DNA of 36,995 bases from an uncultured Paraprevotella sp. (GTDB lineage: Bacteria > Bacteroidota > Bacteroidia > Bacteroidales > Bacteroidaceae), in NCBI GenBank assembly GCA_944321975.1, contig CALUNJ010000016.1, forward strand, positions 1 to 36,995, in the 5' to 3' direction. Each line of letters begins with the position of its first letter. Positions within the stretch are counted from its first letter, which is position 1. The notes below the pieces were generated by a model, which saw only the letters and a program-made list of their open reading frames with translations, searched no databases and was not told the origin of the DNA. The position numbers and the translations under genes were made by a program. This document shows, piece after piece, positions 23,753 through 33,200 of the stretch.

Positions 23753-24622
23753 CTATTCGGCGATGAACGCCGGGGCGGGGAAATGCATGCCGGCCATGGT
23801 CATCCCGTTGTCGCGCGCATATTCCAGGATGCGTTTCCGGGTGTCGATGGCGGCGGGTTTGTCCATGTCGTAGGAGGCGCAGACCTCCGGATGGTTTTTC
23901 TGGAGTGCTACACCGTGCATCAGGTCGCCCACGACGAGTAACTTCCCGGCTTGGAAGACGGTGTGTCCCGGCGTGTGTCCGACGGCCTCGATGGCCACGA
24001 CGTTTCCCGGCAGCGTGTCACCGAATTCGAACAGGTGCAGTCGGCCTTTGTAGGCTTCCATGGTCTTTTCCACCATCGCTTTTTGGGCTTCCGGCATTTT
24101 CATCCAGGCATCGTATTCCGCTTTTGCGGCATAGACCTCCGCGTTGGGAAAGACTACGCTGTCGCCTTTCATCATACCGCCGATGTGGTCGCCGTGGAAG
24201 TGCGTCAGGTAGAGGTATTCCACGTCGGACGGCGATACGCCCAAACCGGAAAGCCCGGCGAGCAACCGGCTGTCGGGGGCGCCCAGCCCGGTGTCGAACA
24301 AGATGCGTGCGCCGGCTGTCTCGACGAAGAACGTGCTCACGGTGGAGGGTATGCCGTCTTGCAGTGCCAAGCTGTCGATCAGCTCATCCGAGGCATCGGC
24401 AAACAACGTCCGCGGCATCCGTTTTTCCTGCGCATTGTCCTGGATCCAGGTGATGTCCGCCTTCGCGGTGTGGAGGGTTTTCAGGTGCGGGTTTCCGGCC
24501 GTGGCGGAAATCTCCGTCGGGCTTTCGGCATTCGTGGCTTTCGGCGCCTTCCCTCCGCAGGCGGAGAGCGAGGCGGCGAGGGCCGCAGCCATCATGATGT
24601 CAATTTTTCTACGTGTTTTCAT
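23753..24622 (-). CDS. Lipoprotein metallo-beta-lactamase-fold hydrolase
   Basis: A 289-residue MBL-fold protein. A lipobox LSAC at residues 19-22 predicts lipidation. The zinc motif is complete: His141, His143, Asp145 and His146 in THFHGDHIGG, with GHTPGH and VVGDLMHG downstream supplying the remaining ligands. Members include lactonases and other hydrolases; the overall shape with DTGLGAPDSR resembles quorum-quenching lactonase-like proteins, but the substrate cannot be assigned. It stands alone, with its own promoter 24 bases upstream. Confidence 0.85.
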   Translation of the reverse strand: MKTRRKIDIMMAAALAASLSACGGKAPKATNAESPTEISATAGNPHLKTLHTAKADITWIQDNAQEKRMPRTLFADASDELIDSLALQDGIPSTVSTFFVETAGARILFDTGLGAPDSRLLAGLSGLGVSPSDVEYLYLTHFHGDHIGGMMKGDSVVFPNAEVYAAKAEYDAWMKMPEAQKAMVEKTMEAYKGRLHLFEFGDTLPGNVVAIEAVGHTPGHTVFQAGKLLVVGDLMHGVALQKNHPEVCASYDMDKPAAIDTRKRILEYARDNGMTMAGMHFPAPAFIAE

Positions 24623-24645
24623 TTTTCCTGACTATTCGTATGAAA

Positions 24646-24680
24646 GCAAAAATACGAAAATGCGCGATGGCGTGCAACAA
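24646..24680 (-). promoter_or_regulatory. Promoter of the MBL-fold hydrolase gene
   Basis: On the minus strand TATTTTTGC occupies 24654-24646, and TTGTTG at 24680-24675 lies 20 bases upstream. This is a near-ideal Bacteroidota promoter and gives a leader of only about 20 bases. Confidence 0.65.
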
Positions 24681-24741
24681 GAGGGTGCGGAAACGTCCCC
24701 AAGAAGGGCGGATTTTTTTCGATTGGGAAAAGCGAATGAAT

Positions 24742-24770
24742 CTCAAGCAAAAAAATGTGAATCGCTTGAG
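24742..24770. repeat. Dispersed intergenic palindrome, degenerate copy 3
   Basis: The loop and right arm of the palindrome seen at 8104-8165 and 19538-19603 are present (CTCAAGC, seven A, TGTGAATCGCTTGAG). The left arm has decayed to AAGCGAATGAAT. CTCAAGC and GCTTGAG at the two ends can still pair as a 7-bp stem. It lies between the 3' end of the BspA-like gene and the hydrolase promoter. Confidence 0.75.
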
Positions 24771-24864
24771 AAAAAAGCATTGCTTGTAAACCGTTGGTCC
24801 ACAGTTGCCCCACGAACCGTGCCCCAAGGCCTCCCATCGGTGTCCCGTGCCCGGGAAAGCAGGG

Positions 24865-25893
24865 TCAGGGGTGCTCTTCGACGAGGGAGAAGTATTTCCA
24901 TCCCTTTTCTTGTTTGTAAATATCCCTGCATCCGGCGGGCACCAAGAGCCGGCATACGTTTTTCCGGACGCCTTCGAACGCGCTTTCGGACACTGCGGCC
25001 GGAGATTTCCCTTGACAATAGATGGCTGCCAGCCCCGCGCAATTGCGGAAGGCGTCGTGCCCGATGAGGTAGAGTGTCGAGGGGAGATGCACCTGTTTCA
25101 ACATGTGGCAGCTGAAAAAGGCGTATGGGGGGAGGATCTCGCATCCTTCCTTGATTTGCAAGACCGAGAGATTCATGGGCATGTAGTAGATTTGCGTGGA
25201 CGTTTCGTCCAGTTCTTGCGTGATCATGCGCATTTCCTTGTCGGGAAGGGTGCCGAAAAGCTCGCCGAAATTCCGGAACGAGGCGGGGGTGCCGCTGCCG
25301 GGGAAAGGCAGGGAAAGCCGGGCGAGCCGGTAGCAGCCGGCGAAGACCCGTTTGCCGATGTCGGTGGAGCCGGCGGAAAGGAACGTGGCGGAGGCGAGGC
25401 GGCTGCAACGGGCGAAGGCCGACTTGCCGACCCGGACGAGCGAGGCGGGCAGGACGATTTCCCGCAAGGAGGTGCAGTGGGCGAAGGCATAGTCGCCGAT
25501 GGCTTGCAGCTTTTCGGGCAGCTGGATGGCGGACAGGTCGGTGCAGTAGGAAAAACAATGTTGGCCGATGTGGAGGAGCGACAAGGGGAGCCGGACTTCC
25601 TCCACGTGGTTGGCATAACAAAAGGCTTGGAAACCGACGTAGGTGATGCCTTCTTACACGCAGATGATGCGTATGGACGGGAGGAAGGGCTTCCAAGGCA
25701 GTTTCCGTGCTCCGAAAAAGTCGTGGGTGGCTCCGGTGCCGAAGATGCGCAATCTGCCGTCGCCGGGCGAGAAGGCCCACTCTGCATGTTCGCCGCAAGG
25801 CCCGGTCAGGTGGTTTTTGTCTTTGTCGCCTTGGGGCTGTGTCAGTGTCTTTCCTGCTGTGAATAGCTTGGAGACAAGGCTGGTTAGTTTCAT
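24865..25893 (-). pseudogene. BspA-like leucine-rich repeat protein, interrupted by one in-frame stop
   Basis: Reading from the ATG at 25893 (MKLTSLVSKLFTAG), the frame encodes the usual start of BspA-like proteins: CGEHAEWAFSPGDGRLRIFG, then PWKPFLPSIRIICV. A TAA at 25656-25654 follows, and in the same frame EGITYVGFQAFCYANHVEEV and at least five further repeats of the IxLPxxLxxIGxxAFxxC type, ending in the repeat cap (CRLLVPAGCRDIYKQEKGWK). In relatives this position is usually Glu or Gln, so a single base change to TAA would explain the break. Without it the product would have 342 residues. These proteins are surface or secreted ligand-binding repeats; here I see no strong signal peptide and no T9SS sorting domain. 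It could also be a sequencing error, or the downstream part might start internally at 25605. Confidence 0.75.
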
Positions 25894-26026
25894 AATTGTT
25901 CTTTTTTTTTCTCTTTTTGGGGTCTGTTTCTTTTTTTTGTTCTCATGCAATGTGGTGGAAGTTGAAAAGGCGAGAACCAAGCCCGGACGGGGAATCTTCC
26001 CTTGGAAAGCATGTATGGACGCGACC

Positions 26027-26172
26027 GCGCAGGCTCCCACCTATTTTTCTCGATGTTGAGGTCCTAGGAAACCTTAAGTATGTGAAAATAGGAGTATAGG
26101 AAGCCTGCGCGTTTGCACAGGCATCTACTCACATTTCTTACCATACTTAATCTTGAAATTTCCTATGTTTCA
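26027..26172 (-). promoter_or_regulatory. Structured leader with alternative pairings before the BspA-like gene
   Basis: In transcription order (minus strand): segment B' 26164-26142, C 26122-26115, A' 26110-26103, B 26082-26066, A 26034-26027. C and A' can form a hairpin with a GTTT loop. A' can instead pair perfectly over 8 bases with A, and the flanks GAAAATAG (26084-26091) and CTATTTTTC (26041-26049) extend this pairing. B' and B enclose the first hairpin through a 9-bp TTAAGTATG/CATACTTAA match (26074-26082 with 26142-26150) and AGGAAA/TTTCCT. Mutually exclusive stems of this kind suggest attenuation or a MITE-like repeat. Not a class I recognise. Confidence 0.4.
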
Positions 26173-26252
26173 ACATTTGTAAGAATATGCAGCAAATGCA
26201 GTTTCAATTCCACAAAAAGGATTGTATCCCGACACTTCAGGAACATCACGTC

Positions 26253-26261
26253 GCAAATATA
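26253..26261 (-). promoter_or_regulatory. -7 element driving the BspA-like gene leader
   Basis: On the minus strand TATATTTGC reads from 26261 to 26253, a perfect TAnnTTTGC. I see no clear -33 element. The start of the BspA-like gene lies 360 bases downstream, past the alternative-pairing segment. The adjacent stretch 26262-26527 contains nothing I can identify. Confidence 0.45.
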
Positions 26262-26527
26262 CATATTTTTTTTCTGGGACAGCCGCATTTTTTTTGAAAA
26301 AGGTTGTTTTAGTTAATGGATGTGTGCAAAAGGCACATTCTTCTGTCGTGCAATGAAAAGAACAGCAGCCGGAATGGGAATATCCTTCCCTCTCACGGCC
26401 GCTGTGCCCGTGGGGCGCTTTCGGATCTCAACAGGTTTCCCTCTCTTCCCGGTGGCCGGGCATGGCCGCTTTTCCGCATGTGCCTGGGGAGGCCGGTTGA
26501 GGTCCGGATGTCATTTCCGTGTAGTGC

Positions 26528-26986
26528 TCAGAACAAGCCGAGGAACTTTTTCTTTTTCGTCACGTTGTAGAGGGTGCGCGTATTGGGCGTGTCGTTTGCC
26601 TTGAGCGCTTCGATGTCCTCTTTCGTGGCGCGCCTGAAGTTTTTAAATTTGGCGGGGAAACCTGTGAGCGTGAGGCGGCGTTCGCCGAACGATGTGCGCG
26701 AGAAGATGAACTGCGGTTCAAGCATCACGTCGGCGTCGCACTCCTTGAGCGTCTCGGCGATGAGGTTGCCCTTGGCATCCGACAATTTCGGTTCGCCGAG
26801 ATGGAACGGGCGGAAACTCCACGTCATTTCTTTCTCCACTTTGTCTTTTATGTCGAGGTCGGCCACAGTGGGGTATTGGTATATTCCGGTCTTTACGTTG
26901 GCTGTGGCCGCGGTCTTGGTCACGGTCGAGCATGAAGCCAGCATCAGGGCGAGGCCGCATGCGATGGTGAGAAATAAATTTTTCAT
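26528..26986 (-). CDS. Small lipoprotein, paralogue of its upstream neighbour
   Basis: A 152-residue protein with lipobox LASC at residues 16-19. After STVTKTAATANVKTG the body includes CDADVMLEPQFIFSR and RRLTLTGFPAKFKNFRRAT, both shared in pattern with the neighbouring lipoprotein (GADVLVDPQFETR and KYVTVTGYPAKYQSFETAT). The C-terminus is extended and basic (KKKKFLGLF). I do not recognise a characterised family. It is the second gene of a two-gene unit, 12 bases after the first. Confidence 0.75.
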   Translation of the reverse strand: MKNLFLTIACGLALMLASCSTVTKTAATANVKTGIYQYPTVADLDIKDKVEKEMTWSFRPFHLGEPKLSDAKGNLIAETLKECDADVMLEPQFIFSRTSFGERRLTLTGFPAKFKNFRRATKEDIEALKANDTPNTRTLYNVTKKKKFLGLF

Positions 26987-26998
26987 GGTGCTGTCGGG

Positions 26999-27376
26999 TT
27001 ATTTGGTTGCGGTTTCGAATGATTGGTATTTGGCAGGGTAACCGGTGACGGTGACGTATTTTATTTTCTTCCCGAAGAGCCCTTTGCGTATGCGGGTTTC
27101 AAACTGTGGGTCTACAAGCACGTCTGCGCCGTTGTTTTGCTTCAACACTTCAGACACGGCGGCAGCTTTAACGTTGTCCAATCCGCCCCGCCGTATGGCT
27201 TTGGTCGGACGCAGGGTGTATGAGACACGTTGGTCTTGCACGACAAGCGTTGCTTTGGTTTTCGACCTGAGGCTATTGTTCACGTCAATGGCACTTGCGG
27301 TCTTTTTCACTGTGGTGCATGATGTCATGCACAAGGCTGCCATGCAGCCGGCAATGAGAATCTTGTTTAATTTCAT
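26999..27376 (-). CDS. Small lipoprotein, first gene of a paralogous pair
   Basis: A 125-residue protein with lipobox MTSC at residues 17-20, then TTVKKTASAIDVNNSLRSK. The shared core is AAAVSEVLKQNNGADVLVDP, followed by KIKYVTVTGYPAKYQSFETA near the C-terminus. It is shorter than the next gene's product by about 27 residues, mainly at the C-terminal end. The pair probably arose by tandem duplication. Function is unknown; both are likely periplasmic-facing or surface lipoproteins. A promoter lies about 50 bases upstream. Confidence 0.78.
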   Translation of the reverse strand: MKLNKILIAGCMAALCMTSCTTVKKTASAIDVNNSLRSKTKATLVVQDQRVSYTLRPTKAIRRGGLDNVKAAAVSEVLKQNNGADVLVDPQFETRIRKGLFGKKIKYVTVTGYPAKYQSFETATK

Positions 27377-27424
27377 GGCTTTTTTAAATTAAGAGTTAAT
27401 AAGAACGATAATAATGTTATTGGT

Positions 27425-27455
27425 GCAAAGATAATAAAAAAGGATGACTTTGCAA
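27425..27455 (-). promoter_or_regulatory. Promoter of the paired lipoprotein genes
   Basis: On the minus strand TATCTTTGC reads 27433-27425, with TTG at 27455-27453 nineteen bases upstream. The spacing and sequence fit the phylum's consensus. Confidence 0.6.
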
Positions 27456-28702
27456 TATCCCTGTGCAGTTTATTTTGTATAGATATAAAATAAACGTGAT
27501 GGCAATAGTGTACACAGTCCTGCCGTTTCGCTTGTTTGGAATTGAGTAACAATTTTGTAAGGACGTTTTTTCTGTTTTTCCATCAAATCTGTTGCTCTTG
27601 AATCTTATTTCATGAAATATGTGTGGAATCGAGCCTTTCCGGTGTCGGGAGAATCTTTCTGACGTGGAGTGTGTGATGTCAAGTATTGCTCTTTGTGGAT
27701 TTGTCGTCGAATGTGTGCTCTTCCGGGATCTGTCTTTTATCGGACACCAATGGCTTTGGTTTTATCGTGTGATGGTAGAGGACGATTCTTCGAACGGTCT
27801 TGCCTAAAATGCACACCAATGGATAGGTCAAACCCGGCAATCTTGTCCTGGATCACATCAGATAAGATTCATCCGGTTCGCCGCCGCACGGGAAAACGGG
27901 TGCCGGGGATGGCGGGACTGGCGCGATGTCAATCTGTCACGTGCGCGGCGTGAGCGTCGCGTGTGGCGGCCCGCCCGGCCGTCCGCAGGGCTGCGCGGGA
28001 TTGTGGCGGGCCGGGGCGGTGGCATCCTGCACGGTTTCCGGGGGATTGGTTTACGCGGCGGAAAGCGCGGCGAGGCGGCGTGCGCCCGTTTCCCGCGAGG
28101 CTGTCGGCAAAACCCGCTTCGGGCTGACATTCTGCGCGTCGGTTCTTGCGGCGTTTCTTCCTCCATCCGGAGGGAAAAACGCCGGTTTGCGCCCCGTCCT
28201 GTCCCCTTTCCGGGATGTCCGGACACCTGCCACAGGCCGCGGGAAATCCTGCCTCATGAGGAATTTTGATTTTTCTCAGCCGGGAAATGGATTTCCCGTG
28301 GGCGGGAAAAGGCGGTTTGGGGTGCGGAAATGCCCGTGGGCGGCAGAACGGGGCGCATTTTTTAACAAACGCTCCCCCAATGGATGAGTTTGCAAAATCC
28401 CGGAGGTGCGGATTTTCGGGGAAATCCTGTCATTTTGCAATGCCGGCGCGCCGCAGGGCTGACATCCTGGCATCGCGCCGCCGCCGGCCTTTCCCCCGTT
28501 CCACCCCTCGCGGCCGGGCTGCGGGTGCTCCGGCAATATTTTGTCCCAAACAGAAATGGAGAAATAAGGAAAGGATGCTGCCATTCAGGGGCAAAATGCC
28601 TATATTGGTGGAGAGCCGCCAAATCACATCGTTGCCTGGAACTTATTTAGGACAATGCGGCAAGCCCGGAAATCCTTTTTAGGAGAAATCCAAAACAGTT
28701 TC
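27456..28702. other. 1.2-kb stretch without a supportable gene
   Basis: No frame here gives a recognisable protein, signal peptide or conserved motif. The first 400 bases are moderately AT-rich; from about 27880 to 28540 the sequence is clearly GC-rich, with several frames open simply because of composition. A short palindrome (CGGGAAAT, GG, ATTTCCCG) lies at 28281-28298. Possible explanations are a decayed gene, a non-coding RNA or plain intergenic DNA; I cannot choose among them. Confidence 0.5.
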
Positions 28703-29170
28703 TTAATATTCCGTCTTGTCGGCCGTGTCGGCCCAGAGCCGGAAAGCGGCGATGGCCTCTTCCGGCAGCAGGGATTCCATGGCTTTCTGGCGTTTTTCGC
28801 GGGGCAGGGCCAGTTCGTCGTAGATGAAGGAGTCGTCGAATCCGATGGCGGCCGCGTCGTTTTTGTTGTTGCCGTAGTAGATTTTGTTGAGACGGGCCCA
28901 ATAAATGGCACCGAGACACATCGGGCAGGGCTCGCAGGAGGTGTAGATGTCACAGCCGCTCAGGTCGAACGTGCCCAGCCGGCGGCAGGCTTCGCGGATG
29001 GCGCTGACCTCGGCATGCGCCGTGGGGTCGTGGTTGGCGGTCACCCGGTTGGCTCCAGTGGCGATGATTTGGTCGTCCTTCACGATGACGGCTCCGAACG
29101 GGCCTCCGCCGTTTTTGACATTCTCGATGGAAAGCCTGATGGCTTCGCGCATGAATTCAAGGTGTTTCAT
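28703..29170 (-). CDS. Nucleoside/guanine deaminase (CMP/dCMP deaminase-type zinc enzyme)
   Basis: A 155-residue cytidine-deaminase-fold enzyme with a complete zinc site: His52 and catalytic Glu54 in TAHAEV, and Cys82 and Cys85 in CEPCPMC. The N-terminal GGGPFGAVIV and C-terminal GFDDSFIYDELALPREKR resemble bacterial guanine deaminases, and the length fits. Guanine deaminase (guanine to xanthine) is the most likely activity, with tRNA adenosine deaminase less likely. It is the last gene of the tamB-acyltransferase unit, 11 bases after its neighbour; no functional link is evident. Confidence 0.88.
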   Translation of the reverse strand: MKHLEFMREAIRLSIENVKNGGGPFGAVIVKDDQIIATGANRVTANHDPTAHAEVSAIREACRRLGTFDLSGCDIYTSCEPCPMCLGAIYWARLNKIYYGNNKNDAAAIGFDDSFIYDELALPREKRQKAMESLLPEEAIAAFRLWADTADKTEY

Positions 29171-29181
29171 ATCTTTTCGGG

Positions 29182-30249
29182 TTAAAATTCAATCTTCCAG
29201 TTCAGTTTCCGCATGAGGCGGTTGAAGGCTTGCCGGTCGCCCGCCAGGATGGGGCAGTAGCGCTTGATGAGGATGGCTGCCGCAGAAAGGCAGAGGCAGG
29301 AAATCAGCATGGCCGCCGCCGTGCCCGCGGCCGCGGGGCCGGCGGCGGCACGATATAGCCCCGTCTTTTCGCCGAGGGCATAGGCGATTCTGGCCGTTCC
29401 CCCGTTCAGGTAGTAGAACACGAGGCTGTTGCGCCCGATGAATCCCAGCACCCCGGGGCCGGGCAGCAACTTGGTGAGGAGGGTCATCATGACGATGCCG
29501 AGGAGGGCATAGAGAATGTAGAGCGGGAAATTCTGGTATTCCGAGACCCCGAAAAGGTAAGGCGGGGTGTGGAAAAACCGCGCGTCGGCCAGAATGGCAC
29601 CGAAGTAGAGCAGGGTGGCCAGCGCGAGAGACGGCCATGAGGCCGGGAGCAGGTTGGAAATCCGGTCTTCATAGATCCGGTAGAAGAAGCCAAGCCCGAA
29701 GAAGAACACGACGAGCAGCGTGCAGTCGAAGCAGAAAGGGAGCATGTCCGGATGGAGGGCTTTCACGACATAGCCTGCGCAGAGCGATCCGCACATGAAG
29801 GCCAGCACGGCGGGCAGTTTCTGGGTGAACCTGAGCAAAAAGGCGAAAAGCACTTGCGCGCCGCCCAGGGAGACCACAAACCACGAGGCGCGCCCGGTCA
29901 GGATCAGCCAGACGCCTTCGGCTATGGGGCTGCCGTTCATCAGGGCTTTGGGAATGAGGATGATGGAGGTGAAGACGAGGTAGGTCCACACCAGCCCGCG
30001 GGCGATCTGTTTCATCTTGGCGCGGAGGGAAAACGCGCGGTAGTTGCGTGTGAACACATATCCGGAAAGGAAAAAGAAGAACGGCATGCGGAAAAAGGCG
30101 AAAAGCGCGCTGCACCCTTCGGGGTCGGCCGGGTTGTAGGTTTCGCAATGGAACAGCACGACCATGAGCATGCTGATGCCTTTCCCCAGGTCGACCCACG
30201 CCTTGCGCGGGCTTCCTGCTGTGGCCGGTGTGTGGTTCTCCTGGTTCAT
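29182..30249 (-). CDS. Acyltransferase family 3 membrane protein
   Basis: A 355-residue integral membrane protein with about ten hydrophobic helices. The family's first-helix motif is LGKGISMLMVVLFHCETY, where the His is the presumed catalytic residue, followed by FFRMPFFFFLSGYVF. Such enzymes O-acetylate or succinylate surface sugars, peptidoglycan or antibiotics; the target here is unknown. The ATG at 30249 overlaps the tamB stop codon (ATGA), so translation is probably coupled. The open frame extends further upstream, but that stretch lies inside tamB and has no family similarity. Confidence 0.88.
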   Translation of the reverse strand: MNQENHTPATAGSPRKAWVDLGKGISMLMVVLFHCETYNPADPEGCSALFAFFRMPFFFFLSGYVFTRNYRAFSLRAKMKQIARGLVWTYLVFTSIILIPKALMNGSPIAEGVWLILTGRASWFVVSLGGAQVLFAFLLRFTQKLPAVLAFMCGSLCAGYVVKALHPDMLPFCFDCTLLVVFFFGLGFFYRIYEDRISNLLPASWPSLALATLLYFGAILADARFFHTPPYLFGVSEYQNFPLYILYALLGIVMMTLLTKLLPGPGVLGFIGRNSLVFYYLNGGTARIAYALGEKTGLYRAAAGPAAAGTAAAMLISCLCLSAAAILIKRYCPILAGDRQAFNRLMRKLNWKIEF

Positions 30250-33200
30250 CGGCTGGTGGTTTGTGGGCTGTGGGGAGCCGCGGCATTTCTTTTCTTCTTG
30301 GGAATGAACATGCGGAACATGTCGCGCCAGGAGTTGAAGTCGCGTTTCAGCCCTATGCCTATGCCTTGCGTGGTGATCGACGATTTGGTGAAATATCGGT
30401 CGTTGGTCTTGCTGTAAGCCTTGAGGCTGACGTTCCCGCTGCGGGTGAGGAGCCATTGCACGTCGAAGTCGCCGATGAAGTTGCTCGTGGTGGTGGTGGC
30501 GTTGTCGCGGTAGCCGAAGTTGCCGTTGATGAGCAGGCGGTTGTTCAGCAACCTTCCCGAGAGCAGTCCTTCGACATCCATGTCGCTCCATCCCATGTCG
30601 CCGGTGCTGAGGCTGGTGCCGATGTTCCAGTTGCTGTTGTTGCCCAGGATGTTGGAAAACATCTGGTTGAGCTGTCCGCTGAGCGTGGACGAGAGCAGCG
30701 ACTTCATGGCCACGGAGGATTGGCTCTGTTCGGTGTTGTTATAGTCGTAGGTGTAGAAGCGGCCGATGCCGAGCAGGTAAATCACTTGCATGTTTTTTTC
30801 CTCCTCGGTGCTGATGAGGCTGCGCACCATCTGTTTTTCGTCCTCGTTCACGTTGGGCAGGTCGAAGTCGAAACCGATTTGCGGGGCGCGGGCTTTCCCG
30901 GTGAGGTTCATCAGGCAGTTCACCCGCACGTTGTTTTGGCTGAAGGTGGCGCCTGCGCTCAGGTCGTTCAGCGACACGGACGGCACGGTGTAGACGGCTT
31001 GCAGGTTGAGGTCGGCTTCCGTGGGGATGCCGCCGAAGATGATGGTGCCGCCGGGATTGAAGGTGAAGTCTTTGCGGATGACATCCTGCAGGGACAGTTT
31101 GTAGATGCCGTGGTCCACGGTGTAGGTGCCATACATGGTGAAGTCGCCTTTGTTGTAGTAGTTCGCCCGGATGTTGCCATGCCCGTTCAATGCGACGTAG
31201 TCGCCGGCGCGCGGGTCCATGAGGATTTTCATGGTGGCTTCCGGCACCAGGTCCAGCTGGAAGCTGATGCGCATGTCTGTCTCGGGCGTGGCCGGCGTGG
31301 TTTCCGCCGTGGGCGTGGAAGAGGACGTGGCGGTGCTGTCCTTGCAATTCTTGTAGGAGATGAACTGGTTGTCGGTCAGCGTCGTGGGCGAGGTCAGGTT
31401 GTAGGAAAAGACCGTGCCGGCTTCGGGGCGTGCGTTGATGTGTATGTCCAGTTCGCCCGGCCTTCCTTGGAATCCGATGCGTCCGGTGGCGTATGCCGTG
31501 CCGCAGAATGCTTCGTCGCCGAAATCCCTGATGTCGTAACCCAGCACGTTGTGGGCCTCGATGTCGAACTGGTAGTTCAGGTTGGAAAGGTGGCTGTGGC
31601 GCAGTTCCCCGTTGACAAGGGCATAATGCCCGCCGCTTTCTGGGCTGCCCTGCGGGTCGTAGATTTTCGTGTCGCGGAAATAGATACGGTCGGGGCGCAG
31701 GATGACGGAATCGTTGATGAGCCTGTATTCCACTCCTATGGCGTCCACTTTCGTGCGGGCTTCGCTGACCAGCATGTCGCCTTCGAGATTGATGCCTTTG
31801 AACGGGCCGAAGACCCGTGTCCACCCGGAAGCGCGGCCTTGCAGGTTGGTGAAGATGCCTTCCGTGTATTTGTTCAAGAATGAGAGGTCTATGTTCTTCG
31901 TGCGGATAAGCAGGTCTATGCCCCCCCTGGGAGGGGCGCCGATGCGGATGTCCCCGTTGACTTCGGTGGTGCCCTGGTGGGCCGGGTCGGCGATGTCGGC
32001 ATTGAGGAACACGGCGTTTTCTGCTTTGTTCCATCCGCCGTGTACGGCCATGTCGCCAAGGTAGGCCTCGTTGAAGGTGAAGCCTTTCACTTGTAGCCTG
32101 GCGTCAAACGAGGGGCTTTTCATCAGTTGGGTGCCGTATGCCTTTCCTGTGGCTTGGCCCGTGAATTCCACGGTGTGGAAATTGATGATGTTGAAGATGT
32201 ATTCCAGGTTGATGTCCTTCAGGTCCGCAGTCAGGGTGTCGCCGGTTTGCGCGGACACGTTGCCGTTGAGCATCAGATGGCGGTCGGCTTGGTCTATCTT
32301 GAAACGGTCGACGTGGATTTTGCCCGGTGTGGCATGGATGCGCGAGGCATGTACGTTCCAGACGGAGTCGTTGACGATGATTTGCGAAGGCAAGAAGTCG
32401 ATGTCCGTGACCGTGCGCTTTTCCTCGTTGAGCGAGAAACGGGTGCGGGCGGCGATGTGGCCTTTGTAGGCTTTCTCCGCATGGTTTGTCCATGCCATGC
32501 GGGCGTAGATTTCATCATAGGCGGCACGTGCCTGCAAGCTGAAGTCTACGGGGCTTTTTCCGACTTGTTTCTTGAATTTCAGCGTGCAGGCTATGGAGTC
32601 GTCCAAAAGTCCGGCCATGGTCGCGATGTCTGTGAAGCGTTGCCCGTTGTAGTCAAAGGACGGGATAGACGCGTCGAAGTCGAATTGTCCCGTCTGGCTG
32701 TTGAAGTAGCTGTGGATGTGGGCCGGTTCGTGAATGTGCAGCGGGATGCCGAGTATTTTTTCCAGTGGTTCGGCATGGCTTATGCGCACGTTCAGCGACA
32801 CTTCGTCCGTTGTGTCCTTTTGTTTTTGCGGAGCTTTGACAAAGGTGGGGATGTAGCGGTGAAGCAGTTCCCGGCTATGGGCAATGAGGGTGCCCATTTT
32901 GAAGTTTCCGGCCATTTCGGCATGGAGAAAGTCGCTCTGGACAGAGAGCTTGCGCGTTTCGGAGTCCTTTGAGGCGGTTAGCAAGATGGATCCCGGGGCA
33001 TAACGCTCCTTGGGGCTGGTCATGGCAAAGTCGCTGACAGCCACCATGCCGTCCAAGTCTTCGAGGTCGTTGCCCTGGAAGTCGGCTTTGATGTGGCCTT
33101 GGAACGTGGTGCCTTCGTATTTGGGCGTCAAGGAAAGCGCATGCGGGGCGAAGCGTGCAACGGATAGTTCCCCTTTTATATAAGGTATATGTGCCTTCAG

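Noticed and set aside
26316..26604. Two overlapping small plus-strand ORFs
   Set aside because: No similarity or signal; they run into the antisense of the lipoprotein gene.
27858..28387. Arg/Pro-rich open frames in the GC-rich segment
   Set aside because: Frames open on both strands only because of composition; no recognisable product.
30228..31883. Plus-strand open frame opposite tamB
   Set aside because: Val/Gly/His-rich antisense shadow; tamB on the minus strand has the domain signatures.
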